In this document: positions 8,337 to 16,937 of the stretch, piece by piece
Position numbering within the stretch: position 1 is the stretch's first letter
Layout: every line of letters starts with the position of its first letter
Assembly: GCA_031270865.1 (NCBI GenBank)
Contig: JAISWI010000084.1
Coordinates: 1-35,302 of the forward strand
DNA length: 35,302 bases
Direction: 5' to 3'
Source: Oscillospiraceae bacterium
Lineage (GTDB): Bacteria; Bacillota; Clostridia; Christensenellales; Aristaeellaceae
The notes under the pieces: model-generated
Database searches by the model: none
Seen by the model: the letters and a program-made list of their open reading frames with translations, nothing else
What the model was told of the DNA's origin: nothing
Made by a program: the position numbers and the translations under genes

Positions 8337-9350
8337 CTATAAATCTATAAACTCCTCAAAGCGCGGCAGTATGCCTATGCCGTCGGGGAAGTGCGCGGCG
8401 AACTGCGGGATAGCGTGGCTGGGGAATGAGTTCCCCTCAATGAATACCGGACCGTCCGGCGTGACAGCCACGTCCCACGCCACGAACCGCACGCGCGGCT
8501 TCACCCGCATGGCCTCCAGGCACATGCCGACCGCTTCCTTGAAGTATGGGATCTCGAATCCGGGGATCGCCGTTCCGGTGAGCGGATGCGCGCTATAGGC
8601 GCGTCCGGCCTTATCAGCACCGACGCCGCTCAACCTGCCCGTTTCTAGGTCGATGGGCGCGGCCATGCCTCCGCAGTCCACGTTGTCCATCACCTTGCCA
8701 TTGCCTATGCGCAGGTAAGCGTAGACCACGCCTTGCTTCTTATCGCCTAATAACGTTGCTATGCGCATCGTGTTTACCGAGGTCGGGCACATCCCGGCCA
8801 TCGCCGGGTGCTGCTTGACGCAGTCTTCCAGGAGCGTCAGGCCCTTCGCGCGGAGCAGCGACTCGAACGCCGCGCGGTCGGCGAAGTCGTCCGGCGTGAA
8901 TTTCATGATGCCCTGTCCGCTGGAGCCGTCCATCGGCTTGGCGATGATGTCGCCCCGGTTGTCCAGGAAGCGCGACAACGCGCGGCTGGTGAACTCGCTG
9001 GTATCGGTCAGGTCGAACCAGTCCCGGCGAACATACCGCGCGAACAGCGTGTTAAACTCGTTCTTGTTGTCGAAGAAATGCCAGTCCGCCTTGTCGTTCA
9101 TACGCGCGACTATCCGGTTGGATATCCCGCGCGTGATCTGCGTCGAGCGCTGGCTGTCGTTAAGGCGGTAGAACTGCGCTATCTTATAATCGATATAGCC
9201 TGCCTGATACCTCACGGCGCAGCGGAACATGTCTATCATCAGCCAGACGGTACTCCTTCGCGCGATGGGCGAAAGGTATCGCGCGGTGGCGAGCATCCCT
9301 CGCCAGTCCATCCGCAGGGCGCGGTTAATGAGGAAACGGATACGGCTCAT
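8337..9350 (-). CDS. ATP-grasp enzyme, sugar-transfer-associated type
   Basis: This 337-residue protein resembles the ATP-grasp family found with glycan synthesis genes (ATPgrasp_ST). ATP-grasp enzymes ligate a carboxylate to an amine or other nucleophile. The nucleotide-binding lysine lies in IIAKPMDGSSGQGIMKF (about residues 135-150, with a glycine-rich loop). PTSVNTMRIATLLG near 195, an NVDCGGMAAPID segment near 225, and the metal-binding FIEGNSFPSHAIPQF near 308 complete the fold. The N-terminal 110 residues are helical and basic. The start ATG at 9350 has GGAGG about 11 bases upstream. No polysaccharide genes adjoin it here, so its substrate is unknown. Possible roles are capsule or teichoic-acid-like glycan modification. 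Confidence 0.8.
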   Translation of the reverse strand: MSRIRFLINRALRMDWRGMLATARYLSPIARRSTVWLMIDMFRCAVRYQAGYIDYKIAQFYRLNDSQRSTQITRGISNRIVARMNDKADWHFFDNKNEFNTLFARYVRRDWFDLTDTSEFTSRALSRFLDNRGDIIAKPMDGSSGQGIMKFTPDDFADRAAFESLLRAKGLTLLEDCVKQHPAMAGMCPTSVNTMRIATLLGDKKQGVVYAYLRIGNGKVMDNVDCGGMAAPIDLETGRLSGVGADKAGRAYSAHPLTGTAIPGFEIPYFKEAVGMCLEAMRVKPRVRFVAWDVAVTPDGPVFIEGNSFPSHAIPQFAAHFPDGIGILPRFEEFIDL

Positions 9351-9409
9351 CTGTCGTTACGCCTCCGTAAGTAATTGGTTATGTTATTCGGCGCGGACGC
9401 GCGGTTTCC

Positions 9410-9454
9410 TGCGGCGGCGTTATTATTTCCAAAGGAAGAAGGATTTAGCCGCCG
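9410..9454. repeat. Inverted repeat between divergent genes
   Basis: GCGGCGGC (9410-9417) pairs with GCCGCCGC (9447-9454) around a 29-base loop that itself holds TTTCC and GGAAG as a small inner pair. It lies between the ATP-grasp gene and the TPR gene, upstream of both. It may be a leader hairpin or an operator. Confidence 0.5.
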
Positions 9455-9503
9455 CGCGTTGAATGTGTGGAAGATAACGAACTTGTATGCTGGAGGTTGC
9501 GTG

Positions 9504-11453
9504 ATGAAGCGTTTATGCGCCCTGATGGTCGCGCTGGCTATACTGGCTGGGATGGCGGGCGCGTACGCTGTAGAGGCCGGGGAGACCGACCCGCGTTCCA
9601 GGCTGGACCAGGCCCGCGCCACTAAGAACCCCGCCGTATGCCTTGCGCTGCTGCTTTCGGTGGTGAACTCGCCGGACGCGACGGACGAGCTGGTCGGCGA
9701 GGCGATGGACCTCGCGTGGGAGTCGGACCTGATTAAGCAGCGGGATATGATAGACTTGATGCTCGCGGTCTGGTCGATTGGCAAGCCCGAGCTGGACAGG
9801 CACGCGGAATCCCTGCCGTACATACTGGCGCGTACGGGCCGCGCCGACGAAGCGATAGGGATACTGCGCGGGCGGATCGAGTCCGATCCGGACAACGCCC
9901 CGGTCTACGGGAATGAGATAGTCGACGTGCTGGTGTACGACGACCGCGAGGACGAGGCCATGGAGGTTATCGGCGGCATGGTCGCCGATAATACCGCGTC
10001 CCCTGACTCGTACGCTAAACTGGCCGACATACTCAACCGAAGGGACATGTACGCCGAGGCTGTAGAGGCCGCCGAGGCCGGGCTGGCGGATGATCCGCGC
10101 AACACGCGGCTGCTGCAGTCCTACGCCGAGGCGCTTTCCTTCGAATATCGCTACGCGGAGGCCGCGGACGCGGTGCGCGGCAAGCTGCGCGTGGAACAGT
10201 CGCTGGGGTATGACGTTACATATACATATCTGCTGCTGCACTATACGCAGTCCCGCGCCGGACTGTGGGACGAGGCGGCGCGGTCGATGGAGCACGCGCT
10301 GAGCGGCGACCAGGACTCGTTCATGTTCCTGGAACGGGCGCGGTTCAGGCTGTGGGAGCTATATGACCCCGAGGCCGCGCTGAAGGACCTCAACGCGCTG
10401 TTAAAGCGCGATCCCGACGACACCGACGCGCTTTTCCAACGCGCCTACGCGTACCTATGGCTGGACCGCTACGACGAGGCCATGGAGGACGCGCGGGCGC
10501 TGGCCGAACACTTCGGTGAGTGGCCGTCGCTGATGGAGGCCGTCGTCGCGCACTACGCCGGGGATATCGAGGAGGCCGACGCCATGTTCGCGCGGCTCGT
10601 CGACGATAACCCCTCCGACTCGTCCGCGTGGCTGTTCCGCGCGATGAACGCGTTATACGGCGCGGGCGACCTCGCCTCCGCCGATGAATACCTGGATTAC
10701 GCCGAAGACATCGCCGATGAGGATTCGGACATACTAAGCCTGCGCGGCGACGCTGCCCGCCACGCCGGGCGCTGGACGGAGGCCGCGGAGCTGTACCTGC
10801 GCTCCGCGGACCTGGCATATGAGGACGCCACCCCTCTCAACAGCCTGGGCGTGTTGCTGTGCGAGCGCGGCATGCTGGACGAGGCCCGCGACACGCTGGC
10901 CCGCGCGGAGAGGGAGTACCCCAACCACTACTGGACGCTGTGCCTGCGGCTGACGTTGGAGGCGGCGGAAGGGGATTATTCCGCCGCGCTGGGTACTTAC
11001 GACAGCATAGCCGCGCAGTTTCCGTTCATGGCGAGGGGGTCGCTGCGGTATATCAACGCCGCGCTGCTGGCGATGGACGGTCAGACCGGCGAGTCCGCGG
11101 CTGTGTTGGACACGCTTGAGACTTCCACGCCGGACGACATGCTGGCCGCCGCCGAGTGCGGCGCGATGGCGGGCGATTACGCCAAGGCCCGCGAGTGGCT
11201 GGCGCTGGCCGCCGACGCGATCGGTACGGCTGGCCTCACGCCTGGCGGGGAACTGGGCGCGGAGATCATCGCGAAGGTGGTGTCAGCCGAAATCGCGTAC
11301 CTTGAGGGCGATGAGGCCGCGTGCCTTGACTCGCTGCGCGGGGCGTGCCTGCTGGGTTGGTATCCCGAGGCGGTGAAGGGCAACTGGATATTGAAGGGGC
11401 TGGCAGGTTCGGACGGGTATGCCGCGCTGGCGGAGGAGTATCCGGTAGAGTAA
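9504..11453 (+). CDS. Secreted tetratricopeptide-repeat protein
   Basis: This is a 649-residue protein. The start ATG at 9504 was chosen because GGAGG lies seven bases upstream and a clear signal peptide follows (MKRLCALMVALAILAGMAGAYA, cleavage near residue 22-25). The earlier in-frame start at 9375 would bury it. Most of the rest is helical repeats of about 34 residues with TPR-type spacing of small and aromatic residues, for example DEAIGILRGRIESDPDNAPVYGNEIVDVL, YAEAVEAAEAGLADDPRNTRLLQSYAEAL and DEARDTLARAEREYPNHYWTLCLRLTL. The protein is strongly acidic. TPR proteins are protein-binding scaffolds, and this one would act outside the membrane. Partner and pathway are unknown. It is followed 17 bases later by tldD, so the genes may be co-transcribed, although functions need not be linked. 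Confidence 0.85.
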   Translation: MKRLCALMVALAILAGMAGAYAVEAGETDPRSRLDQARATKNPAVCLALLLSVVNSPDATDELVGEAMDLAWESDLIKQRDMIDLMLAVWSIGKPELDRHAESLPYILARTGRADEAIGILRGRIESDPDNAPVYGNEIVDVLVYDDREDEAMEVIGGMVADNTASPDSYAKLADILNRRDMYAEAVEAAEAGLADDPRNTRLLQSYAEALSFEYRYAEAADAVRGKLRVEQSLGYDVTYTYLLLHYTQSRAGLWDEAARSMEHALSGDQDSFMFLERARFRLWELYDPEAALKDLNALLKRDPDDTDALFQRAYAYLWLDRYDEAMEDARALAEHFGEWPSLMEAVVAHYAGDIEEADAMFARLVDDNPSDSSAWLFRAMNALYGAGDLASADEYLDYAEDIADEDSDILSLRGDAARHAGRWTEAAELYLRSADLAYEDATPLNSLGVLLCERGMLDEARDTLARAEREYPNHYWTLCLRLTLEAAEGDYSAALGTYDSIAAQFPFMARGSLRYINAALLAMDGQTGESAAVLDTLETSTPDDMLAAAECGAMAGDYAKAREWLALAADAIGTAGLTPGGELGAEIIAKVVSAEIAYLEGDEAACLDSLRGACLLGWYPEAVKGNWILKGLAGSDGYAALAEEYPVE

Positions 11454-11470
11454 TACAAACGGAGGTAACC

Positions 11471-12859
11471 ATGGTCAAGCGTCAATTGGCGGAGCGGGCG
11501 TTGATGAAGGCGCTCTCCACGGGCGGGGATTTCGCGGAACTGTTCTTCGAGGACAGGCTTAACAACTCGATCACGCTTCAGGGCGGCAAGGTCGAGATCG
11601 TCAATACCGGGCGGCTGCACGGCGTGGGCGTTCGCTTGTTCAAAGGGATACGCAGCGTCTACTCGTATACGAACGACTTCGATGAGGCGGGCTTGCTGGC
11701 TTGCGCGGGCGAGGCGGCCTCCGCCCTTAAGGAATCGGTGAAGGCCGACGCGCCGGATATTCGGCTGACCGGGTCGATCGCCGTGAACCTGCACCCGGTG
11801 TCGAAACTCCCGGGCGATATCGGCGGCGCGTGGCGCGTGGACCGGCTGCGTTCCGCTGACGCGGCGATGAAGGCCGTCTCCAACGAGATCACCCAAACCA
11901 TATGCCGGTATGTCGATTGGGATCAGCGGGTGACCATCGCCAACAGCGAGGGGTTGTTTACCAGCGACAGGCGCGTTTATACCCGCGTCGCGCTCAGCGC
12001 GGTCGCGTCCGACGGCGCGGAGAACCAGAGCGGCATGAGCGGGCCCGGCGCGATGCGGGGCGCGGAGTTCGCCGAATCGCTGGATATCGAGGAGCGCGCG
12101 CGGAAGGCCGCGTCAATGGCCGTGACGATGCTGCGCGCGCGGCAGAGCCCGGCCGGCGTGATGCCCGTGGTGATAGACGGAGGGTTCGGCGGGGTGATAT
12201 TCCACGAGGCGTGCGGGCACTCGCTGGAGGCGACGAGCGTCGCCCGCGGGCTTAGCGAGTTCGCGGGCAAGGTCGGCCAGAAGATCGCCGCCGACATAGT
12301 GACCGCCGTCGACGACGGCACGATGCCCGGCGAGTGGGGCTCCATAAACATCGACGACGAGGGAACGCCGTCAAACCGCCTTGTCCTGATTGAGAATGGC
12401 GTCCTGAAAAACTACATGGTCGATAAGCTCAACGCGCGGCGGATGGGCGGCGTACCCGTCACAGGTTCCAGCCGCCGCGAGGGTTACACATACGCGCCGA
12501 CATCGCGCATGCGCAACACGTACATAGCCGCCGGGACGGACGACGAGGACGAGATGATCCGCTCGATGGGCGACGGCCTCTACGCCAAGACGATGGGCGG
12601 CGGCTCGGTCAACCCGACCACGGGGGAATTCAACTTCGCGGTGATGGAGGGATACCTCGTCCGGGACGGGAAGGTGGCCGAGCCTGTGCGCGGCGCGTCG
12701 CTGATCGGGCGCGGCAGCGAGATACTATTGAAGATAGACCGCGTGGGCCGGGACATGACGATGGCGCAGGGCATGTGCGGCTCGGTAAGCGGCAGCGTGC
12801 CCACGAACGTAGGGCAGCCGATGATCCGCGTGTCCTCACTGACGGTCGGCGGACGCTGA
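11471..12859 (+). CDS. tldD: Metalloprotease TldD subunit
   Basis: TldD (462 residues) is the catalytic half of the TldD/TldE zinc protease, which degrades unfolded peptides and matures some ribosomal peptides (microcin B17) in the cytoplasm. The metal-binding motif HEACGH is at residues 245-250, inside GVIFHEACGHSLEATSVARG. The conserved C-terminal parts MRNTYIAAG and GGGSVNPTTGEFNF are present. Start ATG at 11471 was chosen for the GGAGG four bases upstream (gap TAACC) and the typical N-terminal length. The longer frame to 11345 overlaps the TPR gene. The TldE partner follows after 15 bases. No precursor-peptide gene is visible nearby, so a general peptide-clearing role is more likely than RiPP maturation. 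Confidence 0.95.
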   Translation: MVKRQLAERALMKALSTGGDFAELFFEDRLNNSITLQGGKVEIVNTGRLHGVGVRLFKGIRSVYSYTNDFDEAGLLACAGEAASALKESVKADAPDIRLTGSIAVNLHPVSKLPGDIGGAWRVDRLRSADAAMKAVSNEITQTICRYVDWDQRVTIANSEGLFTSDRRVYTRVALSAVASDGAENQSGMSGPGAMRGAEFAESLDIEERARKAASMAVTMLRARQSPAGVMPVVIDGGFGGVIFHEACGHSLEATSVARGLSEFAGKVGQKIAADIVTAVDDGTMPGEWGSINIDDEGTPSNRLVLIENGVLKNYMVDKLNARRMGGVPVTGSSRREGYTYAPTSRMRNTYIAAGTDDEDEMIRSMGDGLYAKTMGGGSVNPTTGEFNFAVMEGYLVRDGKVAEPVRGASLIGRGSEILLKIDRVGRDMTMAQGMCGSVSGSVPTNVGQPMIRVSSLTVGGR

Positions 12860-12874
12860 TAAGGGGGAGTATAA

Positions 12875-14251
12875 ATGCCTGAACAGTATAACGGTCTGGT
12901 TCCGGACGCGATGGACGCGTTCATCGGGAAGCTCCTCGCGGCGGCGAAGTCCGGCGGCATCGACAGGGCCGAGGCGTACCTGCGCAGAACGCGGTCGTTC
13001 CAGGCGTTCGTCGAGAACGGCGAGGTCAGCGAGTACGGGGTGAACAGCGCGGGCGGGTTAGCGCTGCGCGGACTGGTCGGCGGAAAGATGGGCACGGCCT
13101 ACACCGAGGCGTTCGACGAGGACGCGGTGGAGATGCTGGTCTCTCGCGCGCTGGAGAGCGCGTCGCTGATAGAGGACCCGGACGAGCAGTTCCTGTTCGA
13201 GGGCAGCCCGTCCTACGCGCGGCTGGATACGCTGGCCAGGTCGCCCGGCGGCGGCACGGTAGAGGAGAAGATCAGGTTCGCGCGTGATTTGGAGAAACTG
13301 GCGTTAAGCCTTGACCCGCTGGTGACTAAGCTGGGTTACCAGAACGGCGTTGAGTCCACCCATACCGAGGTGCGCATAGTGGGGACCAACGGGCTTAACC
13401 TGCGCCACGAGGCCGACGGCATCGGCGCGGTCGTAATGCCAGTGGCCAGGCGCGGCGAGAGGACGTCCGACGCGTTCGGACTGAGGCTGGCGCGGGATCT
13501 CTCCGACCTGCCGATGGAGGCGATGGCGCGCGAGGCGGTCGCGGAAGCGGTGTACATGCTGGACGCCGCGCCGTGCGAGAGCGGCTCGTATGAGGTAATA
13601 TTCCGCTACGACGCGATGAGCAGCCTGCTGATGACGTTCCAAGGGATCTTCTCCGCCGAGAACGCGCAGAAGGGATTATCGCTGCTAAAGGGCAAGGTGG
13701 GCGAGACGATCGCCGCGCCAGGAGTGACGCTGCTGGACGATCCGCACCGCGAGGGCGGGGCGCATACCAGGCCGTTCGACGACGAGGGCGTGGCCACATT
13801 CCCGAAGAACGTCATCGACGACGGGAGGCTGGGCACGCTGCTCCATAACCTGAAGACCGCGAAGAAGGACGGCGTGGCGTCGACAGGCAACGCGGCGAAA
13901 GGGAGTTACGCCGCGACGGTAAGGGTCGCGCCGACTAACTTCTACTTTAAACCGGGCGTGGACGGGTTGGACGCGCTGTGCGGGCGGATGGGCGAAGGGC
14001 TGGTCATAACCGATCTGGCCGGGACGCACTCTGGCGCGAACGACATTTCCGGCGAGTTCTCGCTGCTATCGAAGGGGTATAGGGTGCGCGGCGGGAAGAA
14101 GGCCGAGCCCGTGGAACAGATCACCGTAGCGGGGAACTTCTTCGACGTCTTGAAGAATATCAGGGCGGTCGGGGCGGACCTGACCTTCCCGTTCGGCGGG
14201 ACTGGCAGCCCGTCGGTTTGGGTCGGGCGGCTGTCGGTCGCCGGGAAATAA
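12875..14251 (+). CDS. pmbA: TldE/PmbA subunit of the TldD/E protease
   Basis: This 458-residue protein is the non-catalytic partner of TldD. It shares the U62/TldD fold but lacks the HExxxH zinc motif: the matching position reads SLLMTFQGIFSAENAQKG. The segment DDPHREGGAHTRPFDDEGVAT near residue 290 and NFYFKPGVDGLDAL near 355 are typical of PmbA. The C-terminus ends in the family pattern QITVAGNFFDVLKNI...GSPSVWVGRLSVAG. An AAGGGGGAG ribosome site lies about five bases before the ATG. The TldD-TldE gene order and spacing support a heterodimer. Confidence 0.94.
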   Translation: MPEQYNGLVPDAMDAFIGKLLAAAKSGGIDRAEAYLRRTRSFQAFVENGEVSEYGVNSAGGLALRGLVGGKMGTAYTEAFDEDAVEMLVSRALESASLIEDPDEQFLFEGSPSYARLDTLARSPGGGTVEEKIRFARDLEKLALSLDPLVTKLGYQNGVESTHTEVRIVGTNGLNLRHEADGIGAVVMPVARRGERTSDAFGLRLARDLSDLPMEAMAREAVAEAVYMLDAAPCESGSYEVIFRYDAMSSLLMTFQGIFSAENAQKGLSLLKGKVGETIAAPGVTLLDDPHREGGAHTRPFDDEGVATFPKNVIDDGRLGTLLHNLKTAKKDGVASTGNAAKGSYAATVRVAPTNFYFKPGVDGLDALCGRMGEGLVITDLAGTHSGANDISGEFSLLSKGYRVRGGKKAEPVEQITVAGNFFDVLKNIRAVGADLTFPFGGTGSPSVWVGRLSVAGK

Positions 14252-14271
14252 TTATGTAAGGATTGGTTTAG

Positions 14272-15471
14272 ATGCCTAACACCCTTGGGGATAACCATGT
14301 GCCCGGCTTAGCGTTCGAGACGCTGGCGCTGCATGGGACGCGCGCGAACGCCGATAAGACCGGGTCGCTGACCACGCCTATCTATCAGTCCGCCACGTTC
14401 GCGCATCTAGGCGTTGGGCGGAGTACGGGCTACGATTACTCGCGCCTGCAGAATCCGACAAGACAGGCGTTGGAGGAGACAGTGGCTACGCTGGAGGGCG
14501 GTTATGACGCTATAGCGTTTACGACGGGTATGGCGGCGATGGCGTGCCTGATGGAGCTGTTTGAGCCGGGCGACCATCTGGTAGCGTCGGACGACCTGTA
14601 CGGAGGGTCGGTCAGGCTGTTCAGGGCTGTAAGCGGGAAGAACGGAATCGGCGTGACATACGCGGATACGTCGGATCTGGAAGCGGTTAGGGACGCGATA
14701 CAGCCGAATACGAAGGCTGTGTTCGTAGAAACGCCGACGAACCCGATGATGATCGTAAGCGATGTAGCCGCGCTGGGCGGGCTGTGCGGGTCGCGCGGGT
14801 GCTTGCTGGTTGTGGATAATACGTTCTTGACGCCGTATCTGATGAGGCCGTTGGGGTTGGGCGCGGACATTGTCCTGCATAGCGGGACGAAGTATTTGGG
14901 TGGGCATAATGATGTGTTGGCCGGGTTCTTGGTTACCGGGAGCGCGGAGTTGTCGGAACGGTTGAGGTACCTGTATAAGACGACAGGCGCGTGTATTGGG
15001 CCGATGGACGCGTATCTGGCGCTGAGGGGGATTAAGACGCTGCCGGTTAGGATGGAAAGGCAGCAGGGGAACGCCGGGGAGATAGCAAGGTGGCTGAAGG
15101 AACAAACGCTAAGGGATGGCGCGTTGGTGACAGGGGTGTATTATCCCGGGTTGGAGGACCATCCGGGGATAGAGGTGAGCAGGAAGCAGGCGGCAGGGTT
15201 CGGGGCGATGATATCGTTTGAGTTGAGGGATGAGGCGCTGGCGCATGGCGTGCTGGAACGGGTAAGGGTTATACAGTTTGCGGAGAGTTTGGGTGGGATA
15301 GAGTCGCTGGTGACGTATCCGACGATGCAGACTCACGCGGATGTGCCGGCTGAGGTTAAGGAGGCGAGGGGGATCACGAACCGGCTGCTAAGGTTGTCGG
15401 TTGGGATAGAGAATGTCCGGGACTTGATCGCGGACCTGGAGCAGGCTCTCTATGGCGAGGCGCGGCATTGA
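14272..15471 (+). CDS. PLP-dependent Cys/Met metabolism enzyme (cystathionine gamma-synthase/lyase family)
   Basis: This 399-residue enzyme belongs to the transsulfuration family, which uses PLP to form or cleave gamma-substituted amino acids such as cystathionine, O-acetylhomoserine or methionine. PLP-binding Lys207 lies in HSGTKYLGGHNDVLAG. Other signatures are YDYSRLQNPTRQALEETVATLEGG near 54-77, FVETPTNPMM near 151, VVDNTFLTPYL near 182, and SVGIENVRDLIADLEQAL at the C-terminus. The family cannot be split into synthase, gamma-lyase or sulfhydrylase by eye. The coding strand shifts from balanced (about 23 C and 15 G at 14341-14400) to C-poor (7 C and 26 G at 15241-15300) toward the 3' end. 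The stop codon lies within repeat copy B. A homocysteine methyltransferase is encoded elsewhere in the window. Confidence 0.9.
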   Translation: MPNTLGDNHVPGLAFETLALHGTRANADKTGSLTTPIYQSATFAHLGVGRSTGYDYSRLQNPTRQALEETVATLEGGYDAIAFTTGMAAMACLMELFEPGDHLVASDDLYGGSVRLFRAVSGKNGIGVTYADTSDLEAVRDAIQPNTKAVFVETPTNPMMIVSDVAALGGLCGSRGCLLVVDNTFLTPYLMRPLGLGADIVLHSGTKYLGGHNDVLAGFLVTGSAELSERLRYLYKTTGACIGPMDAYLALRGIKTLPVRMERQQGNAGEIARWLKEQTLRDGALVTGVYYPGLEDHPGIEVSRKQAAGFGAMISFELRDEALAHGVLERVRVIQFAESLGGIESLVTYPTMQTHADVPAEVKEARGITNRLLRLSVGIENVRDLIADLEQALYGEARH

Positions 15472-15546
15472 GGAACAACCCACCCTGGCCACATGGGACC
15501 AGCGTGACGCTGGACCCATGTGGCCAGGGTAGATTGTTCCTCCACG
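15470..15546. repeat. Palindromic intergenic repeat, copy B (symmetrical form)
   Basis: Two copies of a half-unit (GAGGAACAA, then ACCCTGGCCACATGGG) face each other around the shared core CCAGCGTGACGCTGG at 15499-15513, giving a nearly perfect 73-base palindrome. It lies exactly between two convergent genes; the upstream stop codon is part of the left end. It could fold into a long hairpin in either direction, and so act as a two-way terminator or a protein-binding site. Confidence 0.93.
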
Positions 15547-15548
15547 AG

Positions 15549-16937
15549 TTATGGTTGACTTAGCCCGATCGCTTCAGCGGCCTCCACGCCCTCGCGGATC
15601 GCCCACACCACAAGGCTCTGACCGCGCCGCATGTCCCCAGCCACGAACACATTCCTTAGGTTCGACTCATACCCGCGTGTCCGCAGCCTTCCGCGCTCAT
15701 CCGTTTCAAGCCCCATCGCCCTAACCAACCCGCGCTCCGCCCCAACGAACCCCATCGCTAGCAGCGCCAACCCTGCCGGAAACTCCCTCGCCTCGCCTCT
15801 TACCCTTGCCCTCACCGCCGACACCTTGCCCCCATCCCCTATAAACGCCTCCGTCGCCGCCTCATACACCCTTGGATCACACCCTTGCAGCGCAATCGCT
15901 TCCTCATGCCCGTAGTCCACTTTCAGGACGCGCGGCCATTCCGGCCACGGGTTCGACTGCTCCCGCGACCTCGGCGGCTCCTTCAGTATCTCCAATTGCG
16001 TAACCGACCGACACCCTTGCCTTATCGCCGTGGCCGCGCAGTCATTCCCTGTATCCCCTCCGCCCAGTATTACTACATCCTTGCCTGACGCGTCCAACCT
16101 TGGCGCGACCCCGCTTATAACTGCCTTCGTCGCCTGCTTAAGGTATTCTACCGCGAACGCCACACCGTCCAGCCCGCTGCCCTCTACGCTCAACCCTCGC
16201 GGCTCCCTCGCCCCGCAGCACAACGCCACCGCGCCAAACTCTCCGGACAGCGCGTCTACGTCCGTTACCTCCGTGTTCAACATGAACCTAACGCCGCTGC
16301 CCTCCATCCACGCTGTCCGGCGCTCTATAACGTCCTTCTCCAGCTTCATGTTGGGGATGCCGTACATCATCAACCCACCCGGCCTGTCGTCGCGCTCGAA
16401 CACTGTCACGCTGAACCCCAGCTGGCGCAGTCTTATCACGCATGCCAGCCCCGCGGGTCCCGAACCAACCACGGCGATATTCCCGCGTCTCCCGTTGTTT
16501 TCGATCCGTTTCAGCCATCCATTGCCGAACCCCATCTCGGCGAGGCATCGCTCATTCGCCCGTATCGTCACTGACTCCTGGTTGAGCCCGCACAGGCACG
16601 CTGCCTCGCACGGCGCGGGGCATACCCGCCCGGTCATCTCGGGCAGCGGGTTCGTCAGCGACAACCGGCCCAGCGCGGCGCGGTCCAGCCTCCTATACAG
16701 CAGGTCGTTGAACTCAGGGATCAGATTCCCCAGCGGGCACCCGCTGGCCATGCCATTGAGCGCGCGCCCGCCGTGGCAGAACGGCACGCCGCAATCCATG
16801 CACCGCGCGGCCTGTTCACGCTGTTCGTCCAGCGTCAGCGAACCGTGTATATCGCGCCAATCCCTGGCGCGGTCTGTGGCTGCGCGGTCGTCCGCCTCGC
16901 GCCTGTCGTATATCAGGCAGCCGTTCAACCGACCCAT
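15549..16937 (-). CDS. gltD: Glutamate synthase small subunit
   Basis: GltD (462 residues) passes electrons from NADPH to GltB, where 2-oxoglutarate and glutamine become two glutamates. N-terminal cysteines ARCMDCGVPFCH, GCPLGN and CPAPCEAACLCGL (about residues 46-113) bind 4Fe-4S clusters. FAD binding is shown by VVGSGPAGLACVIRLRQLG near 150, and NADPH binding by ILGGGDTGNDCAATA near 290. FVAGDMRRGQSLVVWAI lies at the C-terminus. The start ATG at 16937 was chosen for AAGGAGGG about nine bases upstream; a longer open frame to 17672 is a shadow inside gltB. It overlaps the gltB stop by 13 bases, so the subunits are translationally coupled. The 3' third has a C-poor coding strand. Confidence 0.96.
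   Translation of the reverse strand: MGRLNGCLIYDRREADDRAATDRARDWRDIHGSLTLDEQREQAARCMDCGVPFCHGGRALNGMASGCPLGNLIPEFNDLLYRRLDRAALGRLSLTNPLPEMTGRVCPAPCEAACLCGLNQESVTIRANERCLAEMGFGNGWLKRIENNGRRGNIAVVGSGPAGLACVIRLRQLGFSVTVFERDDRPGGLMMYGIPNMKLEKDVIERRTAWMEGSGVRFMLNTEVTDVDALSGEFGAVALCCGAREPRGLSVEGSGLDGVAFAVEYLKQATKAVISGVAPRLDASGKDVVILGGGDTGNDCAATAIRQGCRSVTQLEILKEPPRSREQSNPWPEWPRVLKVDYGHEEAIALQGCDPRVYEAATEAFIGDGGKVSAVRARVRGEAREFPAGLALLAMGFVGAERGLVRAMGLETDERGRLRTRGYESNLRNVFVAGDMRRGQSLVVWAIREGVEAAEAIGLSQP

Noticed and set aside
11345..11470. Longer start of tldD
   Set aside because: It overlaps the TPR gene and lacks a ribosome site, whereas GGAGG lies just before 11471.
12001..12255. Many Arg-rich frames opposite or within tldD, gltB and others
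   Set aside because: They are frame shadows typical of high-GC DNA.
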